Assembly (NCBI GenBank): GCA_047967505.1
Contig: CM106538.1
Source: Dipteris shenzhenensis
Taxonomy: Eukaryota > Polypodiophyta > Polypodiopsida > Gleicheniales
DNA length: 64,000 nt
Direction: 5' to 3' (one strand)
Both the position numbers and the translations under genes were made by a program. Of the stretch, positions 10,568 through 22,300 are shown piece by piece. Below the pieces are notes generated by a model. The model saw only the letters and a list, made by a program, of their open reading frames with translations, was not told where the DNA came from and did not search any database. The number at the start of each line of letters is the position of its first letter. Position 1 is the stretch's first letter.

Positions 10568-11115
10568 TTATGGTATTATTATTATTTACTTACATTGGTG
10601 TTGAGCTCCTATCCTATGTTATGTCAATTTTCATATCAAGGACTTTGAATCATCTTGTAACTTTGATCTTTTCTAAAAATCTTATGTAGAAGATTTGAAA
10701 GTTACTTTTTGCACATGTCACAATATTGTAAAACATATTGTGAAATTTCCTAACCTAGTGAAGTTATACGATTATGTGATTTTTATGATTTAACTTTTAT
10801 AACACGATCACTAAAACGTAGAGTTGATTGAAGAGCACTTTCTAATATTCTTACTATTCTTTAATTCTAGAGGTTCGGGGGAGGAGGAGGGAGGTTTGGG
10901 GAGAGAGGAGGAGCTCTAGAGGATGAGAAAAGGGTAGGGCAGAGGGGGGCAAACTGTGGGTTCACCACGTGGCACCGTGAGAGGGCAAGGCATAGGGGTA
11001 GAAGCGAGGCAGACGTTGACTCGTTGGAGTGGAAGATGGGTGACGTTGCCCCGTGGCAATGCAAGGATGTGGCACGGAATAGGGCACCAGCCACAACATG
11101 CAGCATAATATATAT

Positions 11116-11192
<77 letters not shown>

Positions 11193-12372
11193 ATTATCAT
11201 ATTATATTATATTTTTTATATTATAACATATATCTATAATGAGAGGCTAAGTTATAAGTAAGAAATGGTAGGTTGGAGGGAGGAAGCACCATTTTGAATG
11301 AGGTGCCTTGCCGACCAAGAGACACACACTCTCTCTGCTCCCCATTCATGCTCATGCTCTCCTCAGCAAATCTTAATACACACGCAACCTCACACCCCTC
11401 TTTGAGCCCACCAAGATTCTCTCTCTCTCTCTCTCTCTCTCTCGTAGCCATCGACAGAGATGCAAAGCTTCACATACATGTTCTTTTTTGTCTTAGAAGA
11501 CCCATCAAAGAAACCATGGACAATGTCAAGATTCGGATAAGGGTTTGTAGATCTTTTGTCCGTAACTGCACTTTCTCCACATCACACTTCTTAAGGGATA
11601 CTTTGAACGGAATTTGAATATGCATCTCCACAAAACAAGGCATGCATATGCTTAAGATAGGTGAAGTTACAAGACTTTGATGAGAAAACTTGACCAAGAC
11701 AACTAATTGTAGGTTCCCGCATTCTTTGAAAGTAATTTTGGTGTGCGGACCTGCTACCTACTCTCTCTCTCTCTCTCTCTCTCTACACGCACACGTGTGT
11801 CTATGTGTGTGTGTGTGTCTCTTTTGGTCCTTGCCTTCCAATTTCTTCTGCGAATGGTTTGATACGAAGTTTCCTTGCAATAGTGAATGCTAAGGTCTGT
11901 CGCTACGCACAACCTTTATGAGGAGATTCCAACAACAAAACAAAGCCATCATGGGATTCGTCCAACCAATGCAATAACGCTTGGCAAGAGTCAAAGCCGG
12001 TCTACACGATGATGATCTTGTTTGAGTTGATGGTTCTCTGATGCCGTTTTTGGGGTAAATTTCTTCTATAGAGTTTACGTGGAGCAGATGTTGGATTTTG
12101 GACATGGCCACTTGATGATCGCCAAATTGGATTTTGGATATGGCATTTGTATGCCAGCTCTAATGATGGTGTTGTGGTTGATAGTTGTTGTTGCCATGGT
12201 CAATTCTTTTATGGGATGGCGCTTGCTGTGTTGGTTAGAACTACCACAGCCATAATTCATAACCTTTGTGTTGTGCTTTAATAAAACATGATTCATAAAA
12301 TGTGGTGTGTGTTGCTCTCTCTGTCTCTCTCCCCCTTATATATATATATGTTACATATACAAACACAAACAC

Positions 12373-12403
<31 letters not shown>

Positions 12404-12784
12404 TACAAGCTTGCCTTGCCCAATAAGCAAGCTTTGCAGCAAGCTAGCCACACAAGACCACAATAGAAGAGCAAACTACAACAATGAATAACAGTTTGCA
12501 AATAGGACTGCGATAGAGGAGCAACTGCAATGAATAGCAAACCATAAGTAATAGCAGGCTACAACGAATAACAGTCTGTAACGAATAGCAATCTACTACA
12601 CATGCAGATTAAAAAACATTCTGGTTCTAATAGGACCTGACGTGGATCAATGTAGTAGAAGTAGCTCCAGTAAAAATTTCGCATAGTCTGCAATGGCCAT
12701 AAAAGAGCATAGAGCCAAGCCAAACAGTTTTTATGGTGGAGGTGGTCTTGAAACTTGAAGTTTTATTTCTTGAAATTAATGACA
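10073..12784. repeat. Gene-free stretch with microsatellites
   Basis: I see no gene here. It carries (GA)n at 10510-10564 and 11122-11188, (CT)n at 11419-11442 and 11761-11784, TG at 11801-11818, TA at 12338-12350 and (CATACA)n at 12361-12408. The longer open frames in this stretch are translations of these tracts. Confidence 0.7.
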
Positions 12785-12790
12785 TCTTAA

Positions 12791-12860
12791 GATCCCACCT
12801 TGGGACCCAACAGAGCGGGTCTTTAACCCATCATAGATGGGTTATGCTACTCACGAAAAG
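12791..12860 (-). other. Structured 3'-end-like element, copy 1
   Basis: It contains a perfect 8-bp stem, TAACCCAT (12824-12831) with ATGGGTTA (12837-12844), beside a conserved GGGACCCA...GCGGGTCT block. Read on the minus strand it is followed by AAATAAAA (12761-12768), a possible poly(A) signal. A related copy lies at 14916-14994 on the same strand. It probably marks the 3' end of a retroelement; which one is unknown. Confidence 0.4.
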
Positions 12861-12874
12861 AGAGAAAGGGTGCA

Positions 12875-12972
12875 GGGAAATTCCTGACGCCACATGGCCA
12901 AAATATAGATATATATTTATTTTAATACACACATATATCTATATTTTGGCCATGTGGCGTTGGGAATTTCCC
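12875..12972. repeat. Foldback with 40-bp arms
   Basis: Arms 12875-12914 and 12933-12972 are inverted copies with two mismatches around an 18-base loop; the arms contain CACATGGCCAAAATATAGAT. A third copy of the arm sequence follows at about 12978-13007. It may be a small foldback transposon or a hairpin produced by replication slippage. Confidence 0.8.
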
Positions 12973-13035
12973 TCCAACCACATGGCCAAAATATAGATAT
13001 ATATTTATTTTTATATATTTATATTTATTTCATAC

Positions 13036-13266
13036 ACACACACACACACAGAGAAGCACACATGCACACACACAGACACAGAGATAGATAGATAGATAGA
13101 GAGACAGAGAGAGAGAGAGAGAGATAGAGAGACAGAGACAAAGAGAGAGAGAGCCATAGATTATATATATATATGTATGTGTGTGTGTGTGTGTGTGTAT
13201 AAGAAAAAAATTAATCTTTAAAAACTTTAGAGAGAGAGAGAGAGCCTGTGTGTGTGTGTGTGTGTA
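13036..13266. repeat. Compound microsatellite
   Basis: CA, GATA, GA, TA and TG runs in succession. The minus-strand open frame across it is repeat translation, not a gene. Confidence 0.9.
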
Positions 13267-13329
13267 CATGTTTACCTACAAGCCTTGCTCAACCATTTGA
13301 CCAACAGAAACTAGGTTCTTCGTGATATT

Positions 13330-14538
13330 CGAGACATGAAATACATCAGACAGGTATTTCTTTTTTTCATCCTACATAGACAAAGGAATTTTACCAATCT
13401 ACACAATAGGATGTGCAGTATCATCACCACTCTCCACAAATCCTGGTCTTTCCATTTTTCTTGCATCCTGCATCCATTCTGCATGACCTGTCATGTGGTT
13501 TGATGCACCTGAGTCAACATACCACACATCATTGCTTTCTTCTGCACTTGTCATAGAATTGGTCATGTGTTGCACCATAAACAAATGCTCATTTCTGTCA
13601 TCACCTTATCTACTAGAGGATGCATAATTGCCTTGCTGTAATTTTTCAGTCATGATGTCATTCTGGTTTTTATAGTAGTCTTTAACCATATGACCCATTT
13701 TACCACAGTAGTAGCATTCAACATTGTTGTTTGCATTTTGGCCTCTCTGCCATCCACCACGACCTCTTTGGCTCCCCCTGCCTCTAAAGTTACCATGTCC
13801 TCCTCCATAGGACTGATTTTCTTGAATTTGCTGCATATTCTGATTTCTACCATGGCCTCCAAATCGGCCTGCTCTACCTCTGCCTCTATCTTTTCTAGCA
13901 TTTGAGTAGAAGACAACTTCTTTTAAAGTTCCTTATGAAGAAGATGCACCACCATTTCTCTGCTCTTCAGAAATTAGAAGAGCAATCAACTCCTCAAAAT
14001 CAGAAAAATTTTCACAGACGACAATGGATGTTCGGAATTGTGCATATTCCTTTCCTAGACCATTCAAGGTCACAGAAACTAAATCATCATCTTCCACTGG
14101 CGACCCAATAGAAGCAAGTGCATCTGCAAACTTCTTCACCTTCATGTGGTAGTCATTGATGCTCATATTTTCTCTCTGCACATTATGCTCCTGCTTGAGT
14201 TGCATTTTCCTGGCTTGCGTATTTGTGCTTTATATTTTTATCAAAGTATCCCACACCTCCTTCGGCGTGCTTGCATCCTAAATATGCACAATCATAGAAT
14301 CTAAAATACTGATAGATAGCCAGTACATAACTTTTATGCCTCTCTCATGCCAGCCTTTAAATGCCTGCAACTCCTGTTGATTGGGAACATTAGGAATAAG
14401 TGGTTCTTGTTCAGCTCTAGTAATGAACTCCCAATAGCCTTTTTCCTTAAGGAAATTCGTCATTCTAAACTTCCATGCTTGGAAGTTGTTCTTGTCAAGC
14501 TTTTCGGTGATAATTTGTGAAAGAGCATCAGACGCCAT
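13330..14538 (-). pseudogene. Ty1/copia gag and protease, decayed
   Basis: On the minus strand gag starts at 14538 (MASDALSQIITEKLDKNNFQ, then AWKFRMTNFLKEKGYW). The middle reads MSINDYHMKVKKFADALASI and SVTLNGLGKEYAQFRT, then an Arg/Gly-rich stretch and a zinc knuckle CYYCGKMGHMVKDY near 13716, whose last Cys has become Tyr. Protease follows with WYVDSGASNHMTGH near 13515, including the catalytic DSGA. Stops and frameshifts split it into at least four pieces, and neither integrase nor RT is found before the microsatellites at 13266. It is a different copia family from the one at 2-4 kb. Confidence 0.85.
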
Positions 14539-15170
14539 TACAAAACACTGCAAAATATTCTGTAACACAACTTTTGCCTCACAAGGGTAAATCTGCAAAA
14601 CTGACGGGCCCCAAGATAGCCTCAAATCAAAAAAATAATCTAACCAAGGACTTTGCCCTATCCCGTTTAGAAGTTTGGTTTAATGAAAGGCTTTTTAATT
14701 ATTGTACAATAAAAAATTCTTGAATATTTGTGTGTGTGTGTGTGTTTATGTGAGTGAATAGTCTCGAGAAAAACTTTTTTCTAATATAAATACAGTGGTT
14801 TCACAAAAAAAAAAGTGTATTGGTATGTATGTATATGTTTTTCACAAATTTTCTTAAAATTCCTCAAAGTTTGAGATTTATAAATGGAACCATAAATTTT
14901 ATTGAAGGTATCTATGATCGCAACTTTGAGACCCAATGAGACCCAGCGGAGCAGGTCTCTAGCCCGCGTCGTAGGCGGGTCAGGTTACTCGTCTCTTAAA
15001 AAGTGATCAATCATTACCACCATAACATGGCCCACAAAACCCATCTAAAAAACAATGTGTACTCATTTTACATACTAGTAATTTAACCTACACAATAAAT
15101 AACAATATATGTCGGTGGGTTAAGGTCACAGTCCAAAAACAGGGTTCTTACTTTGATGCATGAGTGTTCT
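14539..15170. other. No gene; structured element copy 2 at 14916-14994
   Basis: The stretch holds a TG microsatellite (14731-14744) and the second copy of the structured element: stem CCCGC (14963-14967) with GCGGG (14975-14979), flanked by GAGACCCA...GCAGGTCT. On the minus strand it is followed by CAATAAAAT (14896-14904). No primer-binding site or LTR for the copia element next to it could be found. Confidence 0.4.
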
Positions 15171-15179
15171 ATTTGGTTC

Positions 15180-18100
15180 GTCGGGCTCGCGATCTAGGGA
15201 TCGCAAGGGAAGTGCCTGCGATGGACAGAGGAGGGTGGTGAAGATTGTGGCGAACAAATCATGTTTGAAGAGATTTGTGGGTCAGGTCAAAGTAGAGGTG
15301 AGGGAGTCCCAAGGTCGATGAGTAGGGAGGTGCATGATCCTGTGGAGCATGGTGAAGGGGATCACGAGGCGGATCGGCCATCATATGCTAAATCTTGCAA
15401 AAAGGAAGAGCGGTGGGTTTTTTGAACTACATGATGAATCAGCAACACAACTCCTTTAGGTAGAGGTTGAAAGGAGAGCAAGGGAGGTGGCTAGGAGACC
15501 TTGGTTCAATAATGCCAAGACACATGTACTTACATGCAAGTTGGATTTGGCGGATGTTAAACCTAAGCTCACAAGATTGGTTAACTTAGGGGGGACTTTA
15601 CCTACCGGTAGAGTGCCTTCGATGCTCGAGTTGGAAGAATTTCTTAGGTTTGAAGGTGACATTCCTCAAATTGGTTACACGCTCTTTTTCTGGGGAAGGG
15701 TTTCTTCTTGGTTTGGCTGGTTTCAAAGAAACTCCGAGATGAATTGGTTGGCAGATCTTTCATGTGCTACTATTATGGTCATTCCTTGGAGTCCGAGCTT
15801 TAGTATTGATGAGTTTTTGTTTCATGAGTGCCCGGTATGGATTGGTTTTCCCAATGTACCACCAATTCCGAGTGAGTTAGTTGAGAGGGTGCATCGTTGG
15901 GACGAGTCCTTTTGGTGCATCCTCCAACTCAATCTACAGCGAATCTCAGGAGGGCTAGGATATTATAGGATAAGAGCCAGGTCACACCAAATTTTCTGGA
16001 GGTGGTGTTTCCAAAAAGTATGGCAATCATGCAACAAGTCCGATTTAGGGCTTTTTCGAATGCATGTTTAATATGCCGTGTGACCTCACACTTTGCAAAG
16101 AACTTCCCTCAAAGATCAGGCAAGATGAAGCTAGCCACGGGAGATGCAGATGAAGGTGCCCAGTCTTGCTCGCAAGAGGATGATCAGAATCAGATGAATG
16201 GTGGAGATGAAGAGGGGATGCTCGAAGGTATACGAGGTACTTCCAAGAAAGGGGAGGATTCTAAGGACATGCCTTTGACTAGCCATCCAAAGGGCGATCC
16301 ATGGCGCATCGTGGGAAAGAAAGGGAAATCTAACGAGGTGGTGCATGATGGAATCCTGGGACGATCGAAGGATGCATGTGCGGAATTTGTGCTAACTAGG
16401 CTGAGAAGATTGTCGGCAAGAGTGATGGATATTCTCTAGGGTAGATTTGTGTGGAAGTTATTGATAAAGATGAGGATCAGTGTGAAGGCATGTCACAGAG
16501 GTTGCTGCGTGAGCATGAAGCCTCTTAGGAGCTTAGACCTAGTTGGTTTTTGGTAGCCCCTTTACTAGTGGATGGGTTCAAATTTAATGTACTTAGTGTT
16601 TATGCTCCCAATCATCCTGGCGAGCATTGTGAATGTTGGTTGTTGTTAAAATCTATTCTACCGGTGGAAAATTGGTTGTTGGAAGGGGATTGGAACTTCA
16701 CTGAAGCTGTAAGAGTGTAGTCGATCTCAGAGATGGAGGCTTGGGATAGTCTATGCATGGAGTTTGGTCTTACTGACTGTGTGGAATTGGACCTAGATGG
16801 TCTATACAGTTTTTCGTGGACCAATAGAAGAAGAGGTGTTGGGGAGGCTGGATAGGGTGTACGTGTCCGGAGAGGGGTGTGGTTGTGTGCTCCGATGAAA
16901 GGGGAGTATCCTGTCAAAAATAATCTATCGGATCATATTCCTTTGCTATTCTGGTTTAGTCTATCGATAAAGGTGGGCAGTTCTATAGACATACCATTAC
17001 CATTCAACATGAAGTTTTTATGATCTAAATGTTTATGCAGGCACATTAGCAAGACCTAGATTCAGGCTAGGGATCTCACTGTAGATCTATCTGAGAGGTA
17101 GGACTTGGCCATTAGGGCGGTACTTGAGGAAGCTAGAGGATCGAACAAGAGAGATTGGGAGTGCAAATGGAGTTTGGGAGAACTGATAAATCTGATGAGT
17201 GCTTTGTGTAATACCTTGGACTAGTTGAAGGAAGATGTGATTGTGGCGACTTTACTGATAGAACTAAAACAAGAGTTGCAGGACAAGGAACTAGAAGAAG
17301 CCGATTGTGCCAGGGTTTGAAGTAGACCAATGTGGCTTGAATTGGGGGATTTCCCGACAAAATTTTTCTTCCAAACGATGAAGAGAAAGCACCAAAGGGG
17401 GACTATTGATAGGGTTCTTGATGCCTCTGGTAAGATAGACACTGAATTCTAGCATATTGTAGATATTTTTAAATCTCACTTGAGTGGTTTGGTGGGTTCT
17501 CTTGTTGTGATTGGGAGAGGGCAGTGTCCGAGGTCTTCTCAGGGCTACCAAGAAGGGTGTCTGAGACTCAAATGATGTAGTTAGCTCGCCCTTTTACTTT
17601 GGAAAAGTTTGGGAGGCTTTGAAGAGGATGAGGAAAGATCAAGAGCCCTAGCTCGGATGGGCTGACATTAGAACTTTATATGGGCTTTTGGGATGTGATG
17701 GGATAGATGGCAAATGACTCAGTAGTCAAAGGTACTTTGTCCCTTGATGTTATTACCGATCTAATCAAATTACTTCCTAAAAGGCAAAGAAAGCTTAATG
17801 TTGGGGATTGGAGACCCATTACCATGCTGAACACCTCCTACAAAATCATGGCTAAAAGGGTGCAAGATTGGAAAATTAAGTTTTATGCTATGCAAAGTGG
17901 TTCATCATTGGTTACCAGTTTGGGGCATGCTGGCCAAAAGGTTTCAAGTGAACCTGGGCTGTCCACTGTGTGGAAGACTATTGAATTTTTGCAGCATCTG
18001 ATTTGGTGTTGTCCGATGTCAAGGAATATGTTGTTTGGTGTCAAGGAATATGTGGACGAAAGTGGAGGTTGTAATACGGGATGTGGTATTGATGTCCAAG

Positions 18101-18250
18101 TTTTATATTGGATCCAATTGGAAGCTAATAATGATTGGGGATGCTGTAGGAATTCCATCTACATTGATATCATGTTGGCCATATATCAAGGGGCTATATG
18201 TTGGTTGATCTAGCTATAAAGAAATCAAATGGCCTTTAATGGGTTGGTAG
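15180..18250 (+). pseudogene. L1-type LINE, decayed (ORF1, endonuclease, RT start)
   Basis: Plus-strand pieces in order: an ORF1 protein at 15487-16071 with a DUF4283-like segment (TIMVIPWSPSFSIDEF, FHECPVWIGFPNVPPIPSEL), continuing after a frameshift at 16002-16439 with a degenerate zinc knuckle (CLICRVTSHFAKN). An APE-type endonuclease follows with GFKFNVLSVYAPN near 16574 and WLLEGDWNFTEA near 16675. The RT begins with GDWRPITMLNTSYKIMAKR near 17806. The YADD part of the RT is missing and 17870-18213 looks like the more C-terminal end, so an internal deletion is likely. Many stops make it inactive. Confidence 0.8.
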
Positions 18251-18270
18251 AGGGAGCATTTATGGAAACA

Positions 18271-18927
18271 TCACTGCTTAGGATGGCAAGGTCGTCGGTT
18301 GATGTGTCTATAGTGGTGTGGAAGGCGATTTTCTACTTGGTCACTCTTGGGTTGAGGTGCAGCAGCAACCACATTAGATGTGAACCAAGTGATGGTCACA
18401 AAAGAAGTAGCATAGCATGAATCAAAGTATCTACAAGATAACATGCAACCAAACGCCGAGCAAACCTGATTGATGATAAAGGCAAGAGGCTGAGAACTAG
18501 ATGACACAAGGAAACTATGATAGAAGGCACAAGCACTCAGCACTCATAGAATAACAAAGGCTAGGCAAGGCTCTACACTCACAATAGCCCAAAAGCTTCA
18601 TGCCTGCAAGTAGCGTAGCCAACAACAATTGCCTCAAACAGATGCAACTTAAAGCTACAATGACTACACGAGCCAAGGTAGATTTGCAAGCATCGGCGTG
18701 ACAATGACTGAGCTAGCGGGCAACTCAAATGCAGCACCGACTCTCAGTCTTCGTCGTCCTTCACCCTCAAGCTTCATGACGGCATTGTCATTCCATCACA
18801 TATTTCCACAAGCCCATGGTTTGATAACCTTATGCCATGTGGAAATGCCATGTGGCATGTGGGATGGCCATTTTTAACTGTGGTTAGCCTAGATCTTATC
18901 AGTTGTTGGTAAATAGAATGCTACATG
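18271..18927. other. No gene recognised
   Basis: No domain, transposon motif or coding frame found. Near 18834 there is a short repeated word, GCCATGTGGAAATGCCATGTGGC, of no clear meaning. Confidence 0.45.
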
Positions 18928-19300
18928 CACTACAAGAAAAAGGCCTAAAAAGGGTGGTCCTAAAGGGCAGCCAATGTATTGGCTACCCTTTTGTGAGGCT
19001 TAAAGGGCGGAAAAAATGATTTTGATAGGACAAAAGGGCGGCCAAAATTTTATCCACCCTTTTTCCCGTTAAATGCCACAAAGAAGGGCACCAAACAAGT
19101 CCGCCCTTTTCTTTTCAACCAAAAGGGCAGAAAAATGTTGGCCACCCTTGTTTTACTAAAATACCAAAAAAAAGGGTGGCCAATCAAGGTTGCTCTTTTT
19201 CAAGCAAAAAAAGGGCACAAAAAAGGGCAGCCAAATAGGCCCGCTTTGTTTTTGGCAAACAAAAAGGGAAAAAATTGTTGGCTCTGCCCTTTTTTCATAA
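18928..19300 (+). mobile_element. CACTA (En/Spm) transposon terminus with subterminal repeats
   Basis: CACTACAAGAAAA at 18928-18940 is the hallmark terminal inverted repeat of plant CACTA elements. It is followed by about 350 bases of repeated words, AAAGGGCGGCC or GGGTGGCCAA, in both orientations (for example GGGCAGCCAAT facing ATTGGCTACCC near 18966-18990), which is typical of the subterminal repeats that bind the transposase. The element should extend to the right; the opposite terminus (TTTTCTTGTAGTG) was not found, and no transposase gene is visible. Confidence 0.8.
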
Positions 19301-19314
19301 CCATGGTTTTGATT

Positions 19315-22300
19315 TTTAGCACCTATACACCATGCAATGTGCACATCCACCCAAATTGTCTCTGATGGACATGAAATTTTGTGAGACAAACATAAGTCAA
19401 GTAAATACCCGTGCAGAGTTGTATTCCCACCTGACACTTGACCATCCCATGACGGTCCACATATGGGACCTTTTTGCACCTATCCAACACATATGTAAAG
19501 AAGTTGGGAATTTCACATGCCAATCTACCCAAACCGTTTTGGATGTACATGAAGCTCTGCAAGGACATTTTAAAAAGTCAAATTAATATCCATGCAAAGT
19601 TGTATTCCCTTTTAACACTTGACCATTCCATGACAGACCACAGATGCGACCTTTTTGTACCTATGCACCACATATATGCACAAATTGGGAATTTCACATG
19701 CGTATCCACCGAAATGGCCTTTGATAGACATGAACTTGTGTAGATAGAAAAAATAGTTAAATTAGGAGTCATGCAAAGTTGCATGTCCATCTGACTCGTA
19801 GCCATTCCATGGCAGTCCACGAATGGATTCTTTTGTACCTATGCACCATGCATGTGCACAAATTGAGAAATTTGCATCCTCATCCACCCAAACGGTTCTG
19901 AAGGCATGATGCTCTACAAGGACACGTAAATTAGTCAAATCAATAACCATGAAAAGTTTCATGCCCATCTAACACGACCATTCCATGACGGCGAATGGGA
20001 TTTTTTGGTGCAGGTGCACAAATTAGAAATTTTGCATGCCCATCCACCTAAACTATCTCTAATTGACATGAAAATATGTAGGGAAAATAGTAAATCCAAT
20101 ATTGGTGCAAAGTTTCATTTCTGTCTGATACCTAAACATTCGATGATAGTCCACGGTTGTGATTTTTTTGCACTTATGCACCACACATGTGCACAAACTG
20201 GGCCCATCCATACAAAGTGTCTCCAATTGACATGAACCTTGTGAGGACACAAAACTTAGTCAAATTAGGACCCTTGCAAAGTTGCATGCCCAGACCATTC
20301 CATGATTGTCCACGAATGGGATTTTTTTGCACATGCACCCCACACGTGAACAGATTGGGAATTTCACACAAACTGTCTCTGATGGGCATGAAACTTTGAA
20401 AGCACCTAAGAATTAGTTAAATTAATACCCATGCAAAGTTCCATTCCCATCTGTCACTTAACCATTCCATGATGGTCCACTAATGGGATTTTTTTGCACC
20501 TATGCACCATGCATGTGCAATTTTGCATGCCCATTTGCCAAAATAGTCTCCAACTGACATGAAACTTTGTGATGAAACAAAAGATAGTCAAATTAATATC
20601 CATGTAAAGTTTCATGCCTATTTGACACTTGACATTTCCATGATGGTCCACGGTTGTGATTTTTTGCACCTATACACCACACATGTGCACAAATTGGGAA
20701 TTTTGCATGCCCATCCACTCAAACTATCTCCAATCAACATGAAACTTTGAGTAGACACAAAACATAGTAAAATTAGTATCCATGCGAAGTTGCAGGACCA
20801 TTTGACACTTGAGCATTCCATGACTATCCACGGTTGCAACTTTTTAAAACTATACATCATGCATGTGAACAAATTGGGAATTTTGCATGCCCATCCACCC
20901 AAACGGTCTCCAATTGACATGAAACTTTGAGACAAAAAATAAAAGTCAAATTAATATCCATGTAAGGTTGCATGCCCACCTAACACTTGACTATTCCATG
21001 ACGATCCATAGGTGTAATTTTTTGCACCTATACACCATGTATGTGCACATGTTGGGAATTTTGCATGCCCCCATCCACACAAATAGCCTCCAATGGACAT
21101 GAAGCTTTGCCATAGAGACAAAAGTAAGGCAAGACACATGAAAAGTTGCATTCCCATCTGACACTTGACCATCCCATGACATTCCGTTAATGGGATTTTT
21201 TCGCACCTATGCAACATTGATGTTTGGCAATTAGGAATTTTACATGCCCAAAAGGTCTTCGATGGACATGAAGCTTTGCAAGGACACAAATAATAGTCAT
21301 ATTTATACCATGAAAAGTTTTATGCCCATGTCACACTTAACCATTCCATGACTATCCTCGATTGTGATTTCTTTGCACCTATACACCATGCATGTGCACA
21401 AATTGGGAATTTCTTATGCCCATGTGCCCAAACAGTCTCTGATGGACATGCAACTTTGCGATGACACAAAAATTAGTCAAATTATTACCCATGTGAAGTT
21501 GCATGCCCATTTGAAACATGACCATTCTGTGATAATCCATGAATGGGATTTTCTTGCACCTATTCTCACCACACGTGGACAAATTGGGAATTTTTCTTAG
21601 CCATCCACCCAAATGGTCTCCAATTGACATGAAACTTTGTGAGGAAATAAAACATAGTAAAATTAATACCCATGCAAAGTTGCATGCCCATCTGACAAGT
21701 TAATAAAACATAGTCAAGTTAATAAAACATAGTTAATACCCCTGCAAAGTTGCATGCCCATCGGACAAGTTACTAAAAATAGTCAAGTTAATACCCATGC
21801 AAAGTTGTATGCCCATATGACAGTTGACCACTCCATGATGGTCCACAGTTGAGAACTTTTGCACCACCTATACAACATGCATGCATACAAATTTGAAAAT
21901 GTGTATGCCCATCCACGCAAATGGACTCCAATTAACATGGAACCTTCTAGAGAATACAAAAATTTCACTTCCCATCCACCCAAATGCGGTCTCCAATCAA
22001 CATGAAACTTTGCGAGGACACAAAACATAGTCAAGTTAATACCCATTTAAATTTGCATGCCCATCCGACACTTGACCATTCATGGTGGTCCAGAATTGAG
22101 AATTTGTGCACCAATAACCATGCATGTGCACAAATTGGGAATTTTGCATGCCCATCCACACAAATGGTCTCAGATCACCATGGAAACTTGTGGGGATATA
22201 AAAATTATTTAGGTTAGTACCCATTCAAACTTGCATGTCCATTTGACATGTAGCCATTCCATGATGGTCCATGAATGGGGAATTGTTCACCTATGCACCA

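Noticed and set aside
10460-13269. Open frames with Arg-Glu or Ser-Leu runs
   Set aside because: They are translations of (GA/CT)n, (CA)n and (CATACA)n tracts.
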